From Gottfriedia sp002574545 (GTDB taxonomy: Bacteria > Bacillota > Bacilli > Bacillales > Bacillaceae_G): DNA of 64,000 nt. A program made the position numbers and the translations under genes. Every line of letters begins with the position of its first letter. Position 1 is the stretch's first letter. Below are positions 7,789 to 16,390 of the stretch, piece by piece. The stretch lies in the NCBI GenBank assembly GCA_052180195.1, contig CP197469.1. One strand, 5' to 3'. Under the pieces are notes generated by a model, which made no database searches, was not told the DNA's origin, and was given only the letters and a program-made list of their open reading frames with translations.

Positions 7789-9210
7789 TCACTTCCATTC
7801 GCCTAACATTAATTCCTTTTGTAAATCTTCATCAACATTCGTAAACCCGCATTTAAATGCATAATCTTTTACTGACTCACCAATATACGCAAATGGTAAA
7901 TTCATTAATTGACTTTCATTCGTTTTCTTTAATTCTTTCATAAACCACTCAACAGAAGATTGATTTGGAAAAATAATTGATTCCCACTTTGTTTCTTCTA
8001 GCATTCTTTGGTTTATTTCATCAAATCGAGTATCTGCAATATTTTCATGTGTAGCTATAAATTGTGAGTTGGCTAATTTTGTATTTTTGTCTACCGATCC
8101 TATATATACTGTATTGTTCTGTTCGCCACTTTCCTTTTCTGCCAATATCCCATACTTTTTTAGTTCCTTGCTTGTTTTCGACGATCTATACTCAATTCTA
8201 GCTGGAAGTCTACGAACATCGAATTTTGATTCATACATTTTAGTAAAAAATAATTGCACACTTTCTGTTGTACAAAAAACGATTCTTTCTTGTCTTAAAG
8301 CATCAACTACTTGTTCATGTTTAATTGGAATTTCAACTGATTTAAGAGTAGGAAAAGTGTACACTTCAGCACCGTTTTCTGAAAGATAAGCTTCTAATCC
8401 ATTCTTTTCTACTGATGCTGTTCCTTTAGCTAATAAAATTTTTCTACCTATAAATTTCTTCTTTTCAAACCAAGCTATCTTTGAGCGTAATTTGACAACA
8501 TCTCCAATAATTGTCATAGCTGGATTTGTTATTCCTTCAATCTCAATAACTGATTCAATTGTTTCAATCGTTCCCTCTACAACTCTTTGCTTACCAGTTG
8601 TTCCCCACTGTATTACCGCTACTGGTGTATCCTTGGCTTTACCATTCTTTATTAGGTGGGAACATATTTTAGGTAGATTGCTTACCCCCATATAATAAGC
8701 AAGCGTATCCCCTAATTGATCAGAACAGTTCGATTCAATAAGTTCTTCATTTTCTATACATTTATGGCCTGTTCTTAACGTAAAACTTGTACTATATTCT
8801 CTATGTGTAACCGGGATTCCAGCATATGCTGCTGCAGCAATGCTAGATGTAATACCTGGAATAATTTCAAAAGGTATATTATGCTTTGACGCTTCCTCTG
8901 CTTCTTCACCTACTCGACCGAAAACGGATGGGTCTCCTCCTTTTAATCTAACGACATATTTCCTGTCTTTAGCGTAAGCAACTAAAGTTTGATTAATCAT
9001 TTCTTGACGCATAGTATGTCTGTCCGGAAGCTTTCCGCAGTATATGAATTCACAATTTTCATCCGCTTCACGAAGTAACCTTGGATTAGCAAGTCGATCA
9101 TATAGAATCACTTCTGCTTCCCTGATACATTTTAAACCTTTTTCTGTAATTAATCCTAAATCCCCTGGTCCAGCACCTACAAATGAAATAAATCCAGATT
9201 TATTTGTCAT
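7789..9210 (-). CDS. cobA: uroporphyrinogen-III C-methyltransferase fused to uroporphyrinogen-III synthase-like domain
   Basis: A 473-residue two-domain enzyme. Residues 1-245 are the SAM-dependent SUMT: GAGPGDLGLIT at 12-22, VRLKGGDPSVFGR, and the ITSSIAAAAYAGIPVTHR motif. It converts uroporphyrinogen III to precorrin-2. Residues about 255-473 resemble uroporphyrinogen-III synthase (HemD), with the paired segments FPTLKSVEIP and YIGESVKDYAFKCGF. HemD-type domains diverge strongly, so whether this half is active is not certain. Precorrin-2 dehydrogenase (SirC), needed between this enzyme and SirB, is not in the window. The gene lies three bases after nirD and four before sirB. Confidence 0.88.
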   Translation of the reverse strand: MTNKSGFISFVGAGPGDLGLITEKGLKCIREAEVILYDRLANPRLLREADENCEFIYCGKLPDRHTMRQEMINQTLVAYAKDRKYVVRLKGGDPSVFGRVGEEAEEASKHNIPFEIIPGITSSIAAAAYAGIPVTHREYSTSFTLRTGHKCIENEELIESNCSDQLGDTLAYYMGVSNLPKICSHLIKNGKAKDTPVAVIQWGTTGKQRVVEGTIETIESVIEIEGITNPAMTIIGDVVKLRSKIAWFEKKKFIGRKILLAKGTASVEKNGLEAYLSENGAEVYTFPTLKSVEIPIKHEQVVDALRQERIVFCTTESVQLFFTKMYESKFDVRRLPARIEYRSSKTSKELKKYGILAEKESGEQNNTVYIGSVDKNTKLANSQFIATHENIADTRFDEINQRMLEETKWESIIFPNQSSVEWFMKELKKTNESQLMNLPFAYIGESVKDYAFKCGFTNVDEDLQKELMLGEWK

Positions 9211-9213
9211 ACG

Positions 9214-9531
9214 TTACACCATCATATATACATAACCGTCGATTACATCAGTTTTATAAGTTTTTACTTTTCCATCATCTGGTTTTTGTACTTCCCCGGT
9301 TCGTAATGAAATTTTCCAATCACGAAGAGGGCAGTATACATATTCACCTGAAACAATCCCTTCAGCAAGTGGACCATTTGTCCCAGGACATTTGCTTTCG
9401 ATTGCACAAACATCTCCATTTGATAATCGAAATAAAGCGATTGCTTCCCCTTTTATAACTACTTCTTTTCCAATTTGAATAGGTAAAGAAGCTAGATCAA
9501 TAATCTTAATTTTCTCCAGTGTTTTTGTCAT
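9214..9531 (-). CDS. nirD: nitrite reductase small subunit NirD
   Basis: A 105-residue Rieske-fold protein that pairs with NirB for NAD(P)H-dependent reduction of nitrite to ammonia. The fold is recognisable from KCPGTNGPLAEGIVSGEYVY, then CPLRDWKISL and the C-terminal strand. Both cysteines of the Rieske site are kept, but the two cluster-binding histidines are not (CPG and CPLR instead of CPH and CPxH), so a Rieske cluster is unlikely. Some NirD proteins are known to lack the cluster. I chose the ATG at 9531, directly after AAGGAG; an ATG six codons upstream precedes that site. It lies 26 bases after nirB. Confidence 0.88.
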   Translation of the reverse strand: MTKTLEKIKIIDLASLPIQIGKEVVIKGEAIALFRLSNGDVCAIESKCPGTNGPLAEGIVSGEYVYCPLRDWKISLRTGEVQKPDDGKVKTYKTDVIDGYVYMMV

Positions 9532-9557
9532 TTTGATTGCTCCTTTCAATTTTGAAA

Positions 9558-11957
9558 TTACTTTCTAATAATCTCATATAATTCTAATTGATTGTTAAGC
9601 GCTTGGCTCCATGCTTCTTCATATGTTAATCTTGCTTGATCAAATTTCTCTACTAATGCATTTTCTTCTTCCTTGTTTAACAAAACTTCTTTAACTTTTT
9701 CCACTCCAATTCGCTCTACCCAAGGAGCTGTTCGTTCCCCGTAAACACCTGTTTGTCGATAATATTGAACGTAAGCCTTTGCCATATGAACTACTTCTTC
9801 TTCAGTTGTGACAGTCGTTAAAAAATCGCATTCTCGAACTTCTGTTCCACCATTTCCACCAAAGTAAAGCTGGAAGCCGTTTTCCACACAAATTACGCCA
9901 AAATCCTTTGTAAGTACTTCTGCACAATTACGAGGACATCCTGTAACACCCATTTTCATTTTATGTGGCGTATCAACCATTTCAATTGCTTTTTCTAATT
10001 GGATACCTAGTCCAAGTGAATCTTGTGTTCCAAATCGGCAAAATCGATTACCGACGCATGATTTAACATTTCTTAAAGACTTAGAGTAAGCATATCCTGA
10101 ACGCATTCCTAACTCTTCCCAAACTTTAGGTACGTCTTCTTTTTTAACACCATATAAGCCAACACGGCTCGCACCAGTAACTTTTACTAAAGGTACATTA
10201 AATTTATTTGCTACTTCTCCTAGTTTAATTAAATCATCACCAGTTGTTACTCCTCCATACATTCGTGGTACGATTGAGAATGACCCATCTTTTTGAATAT
10301 TTCCTTCCATTCGTTCATTAACGAAACGTGATGATTTATCGTCCTGATAATCATTTGGAAACATCATTCTTAAATAATAATTTAGCGCTGGACGACATTT
10401 TGAACAACCTTCTTCATTTTCAAAACCTAATACAATACGAACTTCTCTAGGCGTTTGTAGTCCTTTTTCTTCGATTTCATGGATCACTTCATCACGAGAT
10501 AATGGAGTACATCCACACATACCAGACTTGGTAGCAGTTGGATCAAATGTATCACCTAATGTAGCAGCTAAAATACTTTCAACCATTCCTTTACATTTTC
10601 CACATGATGCACCGGCCTTTGTGCAATTTTTCACATCCTCAAACGTAGTCAGTTCTTGTTCTAAAATTGATTGAACAATTGTCCCTTTCGTAACCCCATT
10701 ACATCCACAAACTGTATCATTTGCACTCATTGAACGAACAAAATCTTCATCAGAATCCTCACCAGATTTATGAAGAATAGAAGCACTTGTATATTCTTTT
10801 ATATTTGTTTCATTTTTCAACATGTTGAATAATCGATTTCCATCTGATGCATCTCCATATAACACGACTCCAACAACTTTTTCATCTTTCACAATTACTT
10901 TTTTGTAAAGTCCAGTAAATTGGTCATTTACAATGATTGCTTGCATATCTTCTTCTTCATGGATTAATCCAGCAGAGAATAAATCACAGCCAGATACTTT
11001 TAATTGAGTAGATAAAATACTTCCTTTATATCCGTTCGTTTCGTTAGCAGTCATATAATCAGCAAGTACAATCCCTTGTTCGTAAAGTGGTGCAACTAAA
11101 CCATAAGTAGTTTCGTTATGTTCTGCGCATTCACCTACTGCATAAATTGATGGTTCGGATGTTTCCATAAAATCGTTTACAATAATTGCGCGGTTTGTGT
11201 TTATTCCTGCTTCTTTTGCTAAAGATATATTAGGTCTGATACCTACTGCCATTACGACTAAATCGCAATCTAATGAAGTGCCATCGGAAAAACTAATCCC
11301 TTCTACACGGTCCGTACCATTTATTGAAATTGTTTGCTTCTCCATTAAGAAGTTCATACCTTGTTTTTCTAAATCTTTTTTTAGCATTTTCGCAGCAGTT
11401 GCATCTAATTGTTGTTCCATTAAAGTAGGCAGTAAATGAACAACATGTACTTCCATTCCTCGATCAATTAATCCTCTTGCCGCTTCTAAACCTAATAATC
11501 CTCCCCCTATTACGACAGCTTTTTTATACCTTTTTGCATAATCCATCATTAATTCAGTATCTTGAATTGTCCTAAAACCAATTACGCCTTGTAGATCATT
11601 TCCGGGTATAGGCAGTATAAAGGCACTAGATCCAGTAGCTAAAATAAGCTCATCATACGAAATTGTTTTTCCTTTTTCTGTTTCAACTGTTTTTTCATTA
11701 GGAGATATTTTAGTAACTTTTTCGTTTGTAAGTAATGTAATTTGATTCTCTTTATACCAATTCCATTCATTTATATTAATTTCATCGAAAGTTGTTTTTC
11801 CTTGTAATACATTTGATAACATAATCCTGTTATAGTTTGGATAAGGTTCATCACCAATTATAGTGATCTCAAATAACTGTTTATTTCTTTTTAGAATTTC
11901 TTCTATACAACGCACTCCTGCCATGCCATTACCAATCATCAATAATTTTCTTTTCAT
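9558..11957 (-). CDS. nirB: NAD(P)H-dependent nitrite reductase large subunit NirB/NasD
   Basis: A 799-residue cytoplasmic enzyme that reduces nitrite to ammonia. Domains in order: FAD site (IGNGMAGVRC) and NAD site (AVVIGGGLLGLEAARG) of a pyridine nucleotide-disulfide oxidoreductase to about residue 400; two BFD-like [2Fe-2S] cysteine clusters (CGCNGVTKG with CGKCK, then CGCTPL with CSKCRP) to about 535; and the sulfite/nitrite reductase domain whose CVGNRFC and CPRNC motifs ligate the [4Fe-4S]-siroheme centre. The length matches the family. The ATG at 11957 follows GGAGG by 8 bases. It is the first gene of the five-gene operon and is preceded by a 22-bp Rex/Fnr-like dyad. Confidence 0.95.
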   Translation of the reverse strand: MKRKLLMIGNGMAGVRCIEEILKRNKQLFEITIIGDEPYPNYNRIMLSNVLQGKTTFDEININEWNWYKENQITLLTNEKVTKISPNEKTVETEKGKTISYDELILATGSSAFILPIPGNDLQGVIGFRTIQDTELMMDYAKRYKKAVVIGGGLLGLEAARGLIDRGMEVHVVHLLPTLMEQQLDATAAKMLKKDLEKQGMNFLMEKQTISINGTDRVEGISFSDGTSLDCDLVVMAVGIRPNISLAKEAGINTNRAIIVNDFMETSEPSIYAVGECAEHNETTYGLVAPLYEQGIVLADYMTANETNGYKGSILSTQLKVSGCDLFSAGLIHEEEDMQAIIVNDQFTGLYKKVIVKDEKVVGVVLYGDASDGNRLFNMLKNETNIKEYTSASILHKSGEDSDEDFVRSMSANDTVCGCNGVTKGTIVQSILEQELTTFEDVKNCTKAGASCGKCKGMVESILAATLGDTFDPTATKSGMCGCTPLSRDEVIHEIEEKGLQTPREVRIVLGFENEEGCSKCRPALNYYLRMMFPNDYQDDKSSRFVNERMEGNIQKDGSFSIVPRMYGGVTTGDDLIKLGEVANKFNVPLVKVTGASRVGLYGVKKEDVPKVWEELGMRSGYAYSKSLRNVKSCVGNRFCRFGTQDSLGLGIQLEKAIEMVDTPHKMKMGVTGCPRNCAEVLTKDFGVICVENGFQLYFGGNGGTEVRECDFLTTVTTEEEVVHMAKAYVQYYRQTGVYGERTAPWVERIGVEKVKEVLLNKEEENALVEKFDQARLTYEEAWSQALNNQLELYEIIRK

Positions 11958-11977
11958 CTTTTTTTCCTCCAAGAATA

Positions 11978-11999
11978 ATTTGTGAATTTATTCACAAAT
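11978..11999 (-). promoter_or_regulatory. Rex-box-like (also Fnr-compatible) operator of the nir operon
   Basis: A perfect palindrome with 10-bp arms (ATTTGTGAAT / ATTCACAAAT) and a 2-bp centre. It contains TTGTGAA-N4-TTCACAA, the consensus of the NADH-sensing repressor Rex, and also TGTGA-N6-TCACA, the Fnr/Crp type. Its centre is only about 31 bases before the nirB start codon, next to the ribosome binding site. That position suits a repressor, not an activator such as Fnr, so I favour Rex. I could not fix the promoter itself. Confidence 0.7.
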
Positions 12000-12135
12000 A
12001 TAATTAAAAAAAATCAACTTCATCATTCATTACTTGTTTTTTCCTTCTAAATACAAGTTTAGTATAACGGATAATGTAACTGATTACTGGATAATATTTG
12101 ACAAAATTTTGAACAAGTCCAAATTCTTTTTTTAA

Positions 12136-12171
12136 AAAACCTCTAAAGCTAAAATTAGCCTTAGAGGTTTT
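12136..12171 (-). terminator. intrinsic terminator of the DUF1801 gene
   Basis: An 11-bp stem AAAACCTCTAA / TTAGAGGTTTT encloses an inner stem GCTAA/TTAGC, followed by a T run on the minus strand. It lies five bases beyond the stop at 12176 and separates that gene from the nir promoter region. Confidence 0.9.
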
Positions 12172-12175
12172 GAAC

Positions 12176-12565
12176 TTATTTTTTCTTTTTTAATTTTTCT
12201 TCAGCTTTTTTTATATCTTCAATCTCTCTATACTTTACAATCTTTTTGATCAAATCAAATGGAAGTGGATCGTTTATTGGAAATTGTACAGATCCTTTAG
12301 CGCCTTTATAAACCGACAATTCCTCTTTAAATGCTGCAATTCCACTTGCGCCCGGGTAAAATCCAATATGATTTTTAAATGCAGCAAAATGTAGTAAATT
12401 TTTATTTAATACAAATGTAGGCATTTGATAACTAATTCTCTCTACTGCATTTGGTACAACTTCTTTTACAATCATTCTTAAAGCTTGTAATTTTTCCTGG
12501 ACATCAGGCTGAAATTGTGAAATATATTCATCTACGGTTTCAAATGTTTTTTTAGTATTTTCCAT
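12176..12565 (-). CDS. DUF1801 / frataxin-like iron chaperone family protein
   Basis: A 129-residue cytoplasmic protein of the DUF1801 family, which includes B. subtilis YdhG (Fra), a frataxin-like iron donor. Recognisable stretches are TVDEYISQFQPDVQEKL near the N-terminus, the core ISYQMPTF, the HIGFYPGASGI strand and the SVQFPINDPLP turn. An iron-chaperone role follows from homology only, since many DUF1801 proteins are uncharacterised. The ATG at 12565 follows AAAGGAG. It lies 18 bases after the MFS transporter gene and is probably cotranscribed with it. Confidence 0.8.
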   Translation of the reverse strand: MENTKKTFETVDEYISQFQPDVQEKLQALRMIVKEVVPNAVERISYQMPTFVLNKNLLHFAAFKNHIGFYPGASGIAAFKEELSVYKGAKGSVQFPINDPLPFDLIKKIVKYREIEDIKKAEEKLKKKK

Positions 12566-12583
12566 AAGTCTCCTTTAGCAAAA

Positions 12584-13828
12584 TTATCCTGCTTTTTCAG
12601 TTTTATCTCCAGTCAGTGAATTAATTTTTCTGAGTGAAGGAAATAAATACATCCATAGTCCTGCAACTAAAATCGTCCCAAGTCCTCCTACAAAGGCCGC
12701 TGGTACAGCTCCAATTAAACCAGCCATTGTCCCAGATTCAAATTCCCCTAGCTGATTTGAAGTTCCAATAAATAAAGAATTGACAGCATTTACTCTTCCT
12801 CTCATATCATCAGGTGTCTGTAACTGAACAAGCGAGGAACGTATCACTACGCTAACTACATCTGAAGCTCCAATAATAAATAATGCAATTAAAGAGACAA
12901 CTAAGTTTGTTGAAATAGCAAATAACATGGTTGCTAATCCAAAAATACCTAAAGCTCCAAATAATATTGGTCCAAAAGATTTTTTAAGAGGGAAATAAGC
13001 TAAAACAAGAGACATTAATAAAGCTCCAACAGCAGGTGCAGTACGCATCAAACCTAGTCCCCAAGCTTTCGTATGTAATATATCTTGCGCATAAATTGGT
13101 AAAAGTGCTGTAGCTCCTCCTAGTAATACTGCAAATAAATCAAGGGAGATCGTTCCTAAGATGACTGGATGTTTATACACAAATTCTAACCCCATAAGCA
13201 TTGTTCGAAAAGTTACTGGTTCTGATTTACGGATAAATTCACTATCTAACTTTATAAAAAACGTTAAAACTGATGAAAGTAACAAAGCAATTGCTGACGT
13301 TGCATATACATATGCTGGTCCTACTGAAAATAATACACCACCAAGAGATGGCCCTAAAATTTGTGCTGTTTGACCTGCAGATGTACTCCAAGAAATGGCT
13401 TGTTGTAATATCGATTTTGGCACAACTTGTGGTAATAAGGCCGAAGAAGCAGGACCTTCAAATGATCGGCAAGCACCGAGTATAAAAGCAGCAATTAATA
13501 TTTCCTCTTTGCTAAGCCAATTAGCAAAATTACCATATAAAAGAAGGCCTGCTATGAAAGCTTCTACCATTTGGCAGATGAAAACAATTTTCCGACGATC
13601 AACTCTGTCAGCAACTTGACCAACTACTAAAGTAAGTAAGACCATCGGAATAAATTGTGCCAAACCTACTAGACCTAAACTAAATGCATCATGCGTCAAA
13701 TCATACATTTGCCAACCAATTGCTACTGAAAGCATCTGAAATGAAGTTGAAGTAAACATTCGTGAGACCCAAAAATTTGTAAATGAGGTCCCTTTAAAGA
13801 TCGATTTTTTTGAAGCAGACAAATTCAA
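12584..13828 (-). CDS. MFS transporter (EntS/DHA3-type multidrug or siderophore exporter)
   Basis: A 414-residue, twelve-helix major facilitator. The N-terminal half carries the loop 2-3 signature GQVADRVDRRKIVF, the region GACRSFEGPASSALLPQVVP and the helix TSAGQTAQILGPSLGG. A second GR-rich loop (LQTPDDMRGRVNAVNSLF) is typical of the EntS-like (DHA3) branch, which exports siderophores or drugs. No nearby siderophore genes fix the substrate. The start is a TTG: 13828 is given, but another TTG two codons later (13822) is better spaced, at 8 bases, from the AGGGGAG ribosome binding site. It is followed closely by the DUF1801 gene. Confidence 0.85.
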   Translation of the reverse strand: MNLSASKKSIFKGTSFTNFWVSRMFTSTSFQMLSVAIGWQMYDLTHDAFSLGLVGLAQFIPMVLLTLVVGQVADRVDRRKIVFICQMVEAFIAGLLLYGNFANWLSKEEILIAAFILGACRSFEGPASSALLPQVVPKSILQQAISWSTSAGQTAQILGPSLGGVLFSVGPAYVYATSAIALLLSSVLTFFIKLDSEFIRKSEPVTFRTMLMGLEFVYKHPVILGTISLDLFAVLLGGATALLPIYAQDILHTKAWGLGLMRTAPAVGALLMSLVLAYFPLKKSFGPILFGALGIFGLATMLFAISTNLVVSLIALFIIGASDVVSVVIRSSLVQLQTPDDMRGRVNAVNSLFIGTSNQLGEFESGTMAGLIGAVPAAFVGGLGTILVAGLWMYLFPSLRKINSLTGDKTEKAG

Positions 13829-14038
13829 ACTCTCCCCTTTTTAACTCTAACTCATAACTATTGAATATTTATACTGTCAATGAAATTTAAATACAAATCA
13901 TTATACTATTTTTACTCTGAATTTGTAGATTGATTCAACTTACATTAAATGATTTTTAATAAACTGAAGGCATCTTACAACCTTTCGATTAACTCATGAA
14001 TTAATTTTTTTTTGCAAAAGATAATAAATAAAAAAAAA

Positions 14039-14065
14039 CACTAATCCTTAATAGAAAGATTAGTG
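14039..14065 (-). terminator. intrinsic terminator of the LuxR-type gene
   Basis: An 8-bp stem CACTAATC / GATTAGTG with an 11-base loop and nine T on the minus strand, ten bases beyond the stop at 14076. The space from 13829 to 14038 shows no gene. Confidence 0.85.
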
Positions 14066-14075
14066 AATTCTTTAT

Positions 14076-14753
14076 TTAATCAAGCGAAATCCAATTATTT
14101 TTCAATGCAAAAATCACAGCATTTAATCGATCAGATACTTGTAATTTTTGGATTATATTTGAAACATGATTTTTAACAGTTTTACTAGAAATAAATAATT
14201 CAGATCCGATTTGAATATTGGAAAATCCTTGAGCTAGAAGTTGTAAAATTTCAATTTCTCTTTTAGTCAAAAGACTATTCATTGCTTCATAATCTTGTTC
14301 TTTCTTTATCTTTTCATTGTCATTAAGTCGTGAATTTTCTTGAATGATTAAATGTATTAATCGTGAATCTAAAAAGAATTGACCATTTTGAACTTGTCTT
14401 ACGATATGAAGTAAATATTGTTCATCAATTTCAGTTAAGCAAATTCCATTTACCCCAATTTCCATCAAACTTTCTATTTCTTGATAATCTATGTTATTTT
14501 TTATGATGACTATATTAATGTTCTGATCACGTAACTTTAAAAGCTGAGATTTCAATCCCATCTCTTCATTTTTCACATGACATATAAAAATTTGTTCATT
14601 TAAATCACTTGTATTTATTTCATTGAAATCTATTTTTCTAGCATTTAAATTATGATGTATTAAGATTGAACAAATCCCAGATACGAATAGTGTATTTTCA
14701 ACAAAAATAAATGTTTTATTTTCATGGTGTTTAGATTCTTTGTTAGTAAACAT
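14076..14753 (-). CDS. LuxR/NarL-type regulator with degenerate receiver
   Basis: A 225-residue protein with the layout of a NarL/DegU response regulator. Residues about 10-125 are receiver-like, ending in the usual GVNGICL, EIDEQYLLHIVRQVQNGQFFLD. Residues 160-225 are the GerE helix-turn-helix (LTKREIEILQLLAQGFSNIQIG, then SSKTVKNHVSNIIQKL). The phosphorylation site is lost: the acidic pair is VEN, the phospho-accepting aspartate is replaced (FICHVK) and the conserved lysine is threonine. It must act without phosphotransfer, and no histidine kinase is nearby. I start at the ATG at 14753 behind GGGAA, not at a TTG six codons upstream. It is divergent from the LysR gene. Confidence 0.82.
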   Translation of the reverse strand: MFTNKESKHHENKTFIFVENTLFVSGICSILIHHNLNARKIDFNEINTSDLNEQIFICHVKNEEMGLKSQLLKLRDQNINIVIIKNNIDYQEIESLMEIGVNGICLTEIDEQYLLHIVRQVQNGQFFLDSRLIHLIIQENSRLNDNEKIKKEQDYEAMNSLLTKREIEILQLLAQGFSNIQIGSELFISSKTVKNHVSNIIQKLQVSDRLNAVIFALKNNWISLD

Positions 14754-14893
14754 TTTATTCCCAACTTTCAACAGTAATTAATCTCAATTACTGGTATTTC
14801 ATTGCTTAATCCTAATTAATCCTATAAAATTAAATGGAATTAAGTAGTATTTTACATCGTTTACGTAAGAAATAATATTTCATATATGTTAAG

Positions 14894-14923
14894 TTATTGT
14901 TAAGTAATACTTAACAATATAAT
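14894..14923 (+). promoter_or_regulatory. LysR gene promoter overlapped by a perfect dyad
   Basis: A candidate promoter with -35 TTATTG (14894-14899), 18-bp spacer and -10 TATAAT (14918-14923) is covered by an inverted repeat with 11-bp arms (14895-14905 and 14909-14919) and a 3-bp centre. It contains TTGTTAAGTAATACTTAACA. An extra half-site GTTAAGT lies just upstream near 14888-14894. The layout suits autoregulation by the LysR protein and possible control of the divergent LuxR gene. Confidence 0.6.
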
Positions 14924-14982
14924 GTACTTAAATATATTAAACTATTGATAAGAAAAGTTAGTTTTTATATTAGGAGGTTAAT

Positions 14983-15879
14983 ATGAACTTTGAACAACTA
15001 GAATATGTTGTAAGTATTGCAAATGAAAAGTCGATTTCAAAGGCAGCGAAAAAATTGCATATTTCTCCTTCTGGGGTTAGTCAAGCTATTAGTCAACTTG
15101 AAAGGGAATTAGAAATCAATATTTTTAATCGTTCTAGAGGAGGAATTACCTTAACTTCTGAAGGAGAGGTAGTATTATCTAGGTCGATTGAAATTTTAAA
15201 TAATTTAAAAGAGTTAAAAGATCAACTTTTAGATTTTAAAGAAACTAGAGTAAAACATATGAAAATTGCATGTGCACCTACGTTTACTTATACAATTCAC
15301 GATGTTTTAAAAAGATACTCTGGTATTCACAATAGACCTACGATTGAATTAATTGAGCAAGGAACAGCTCAAATCCTTAACAATATAACAAAAGAAGACT
15401 ATGACTTAGCATTAGTTGTGGCTTCAAAAGCAGAATTAGAAAAGGAAAATAATCTTAATTTCGAATTTTTAAGTAAAGGAAATGTTTGTATTTTAGTAGG
15501 TAAAAATTCTCCACTATATGAACTGGATTATGTTACAGCTGAAGATTTACTTTTTCAAAAGGTTGTAATGTATAACTTTTCTAATAAAAATTTTCTCCTA
15601 TTAACTAAAAAATTTAAAAATGAGATTGTTCTTAAATCAAATCGTACAATGACACTTATAGAAATTATTAAAGAAGGACGTGTATTTACATTTGTACATA
15701 ATTCTACTTTAAAATATTTTCCTGAAGTAATAAGCGGTGAATTAAAAGTAATTCCAATTCAAGAAACAGATTATATTTATCAGGACTTTTGGGTAATATA
15801 TCCAAATACAAAAGAGATTACAAGCGACAAAACAGAATTCATTCAATGTGTAAAAGATCATTTAAATGGGATTTCATAA
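14983..15879 (+). CDS. LysR-family transcriptional regulator
   Basis: A 298-residue regulator. Residues 1-62 form the winged helix-turn-helix (MNFEQLEYVVSIANEKSISK, then AAKKLHISPSGVSQAISQLE and the wing FNRSRGGITLTSEGE). Residues about 90-295 are the periplasmic-binding-protein-like effector domain, with the typical HDVLKRYSG start and IIKEGRVFTFV segment. The ligand is unknown. A TAGGAGG precedes the ATG. The gene is divergent from the LuxR-type gene, and the shared 200-bp region contains a perfect dyad over its promoter. It is a single-gene unit ended by the hairpin at 15883. Confidence 0.9.
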   Translation: MNFEQLEYVVSIANEKSISKAAKKLHISPSGVSQAISQLERELEINIFNRSRGGITLTSEGEVVLSRSIEILNNLKELKDQLLDFKETRVKHMKIACAPTFTYTIHDVLKRYSGIHNRPTIELIEQGTAQILNNITKEDYDLALVVASKAELEKENNLNFEFLSKGNVCILVGKNSPLYELDYVTAEDLLFQKVVMYNFSNKNFLLLTKKFKNEIVLKSNRTMTLIEIIKEGRVFTFVHNSTLKYFPEVISGELKVIPIQETDYIYQDFWVIYPNTKEITSDKTEFIQCVKDHLNGIS

Positions 15880-15882
15880 TAA

Positions 15883-15926
15883 AAAACGCTAAATGATACA
15901 AAACAAGTTTGTATAATTAGCGTTTT
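15883..15926 (+). terminator. bidirectional terminator
   Basis: Outer stem AAAACGCTAA / TTAGCGTTTT enclosing an inner TACAA/TTGTA stem, with T-rich flanks on both strands. It serves the convergent LysR and phosphatase genes. Confidence 0.9.
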
Positions 15927-15935
15927 ATTTATTAT

Positions 15936-16364
15936 TTAAGCATTAGGAAATATCTTTTTTAAGGATTCCTTCAGATCAGGATTCGATTTAATTGTTGGAC
16001 GTAAAGATCTAGCCATTTCTTCAGCTTCTTCAATTGTTTCAGCTTTGTTTAATGCAATCAATGCCCCAATTGCCACTGTCCCTGCACGTGTATTACCACC
16101 ACCACAATGGAAATACACTTTTTGATCATTTTGATAAGCTTCAACTACGTGATCAATCGCTCTTTTTAGTGTTTCTGCTTGTTTTTCTTTATCATCAACA
16201 ATCGGGCTATGTACACGATTAATTTGAGGATCGACCTCATAATTTTTTACTCTTAAATCAAAAACAATGTCTACATTTTCGTTTTCCATCATGTCTTTCA
16301 CGTCATCTGCCCCACCGAAAAAGACACGATCTTTTATTAATTCTTGGTATTTCTTATTACTCAT
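15936..16364 (-). CDS. dual-specificity/tyrosine phosphatase-like protein
   Basis: A 142-residue cytoplasmic protein with the CX5R phosphate-binding loop HCGGGNTRAGT (C87, R93), the hallmark of cysteine-dependent phosphatases. An acidic VDDKEKQ loop upstream may hold the general acid. The overall size fits small bacterial phosphatases of the dual-specificity type. The substrate could be a phosphoprotein, inositol phosphate or nucleotide. The ATG at 16364 follows GGAGGG. It is 26 bases after the metallo-hydrolase gene and shares its promoter, and the operon ends at the hairpin at 15883-15926. Confidence 0.8.
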   Translation of the reverse strand: MSNKKYQELIKDRVFFGGADDVKDMMENENVDIVFDLRVKNYEVDPQINRVHSPIVDDKEKQAETLKRAIDHVVEAYQNDQKVYFHCGGGNTRAGTVAIGALIALNKAETIEEAEEMARSLRPTIKSNPDLKESLKKIFPNA

Positions 16365-16390
16365 ATTTTACCCTCCATAATTGCTTTATT

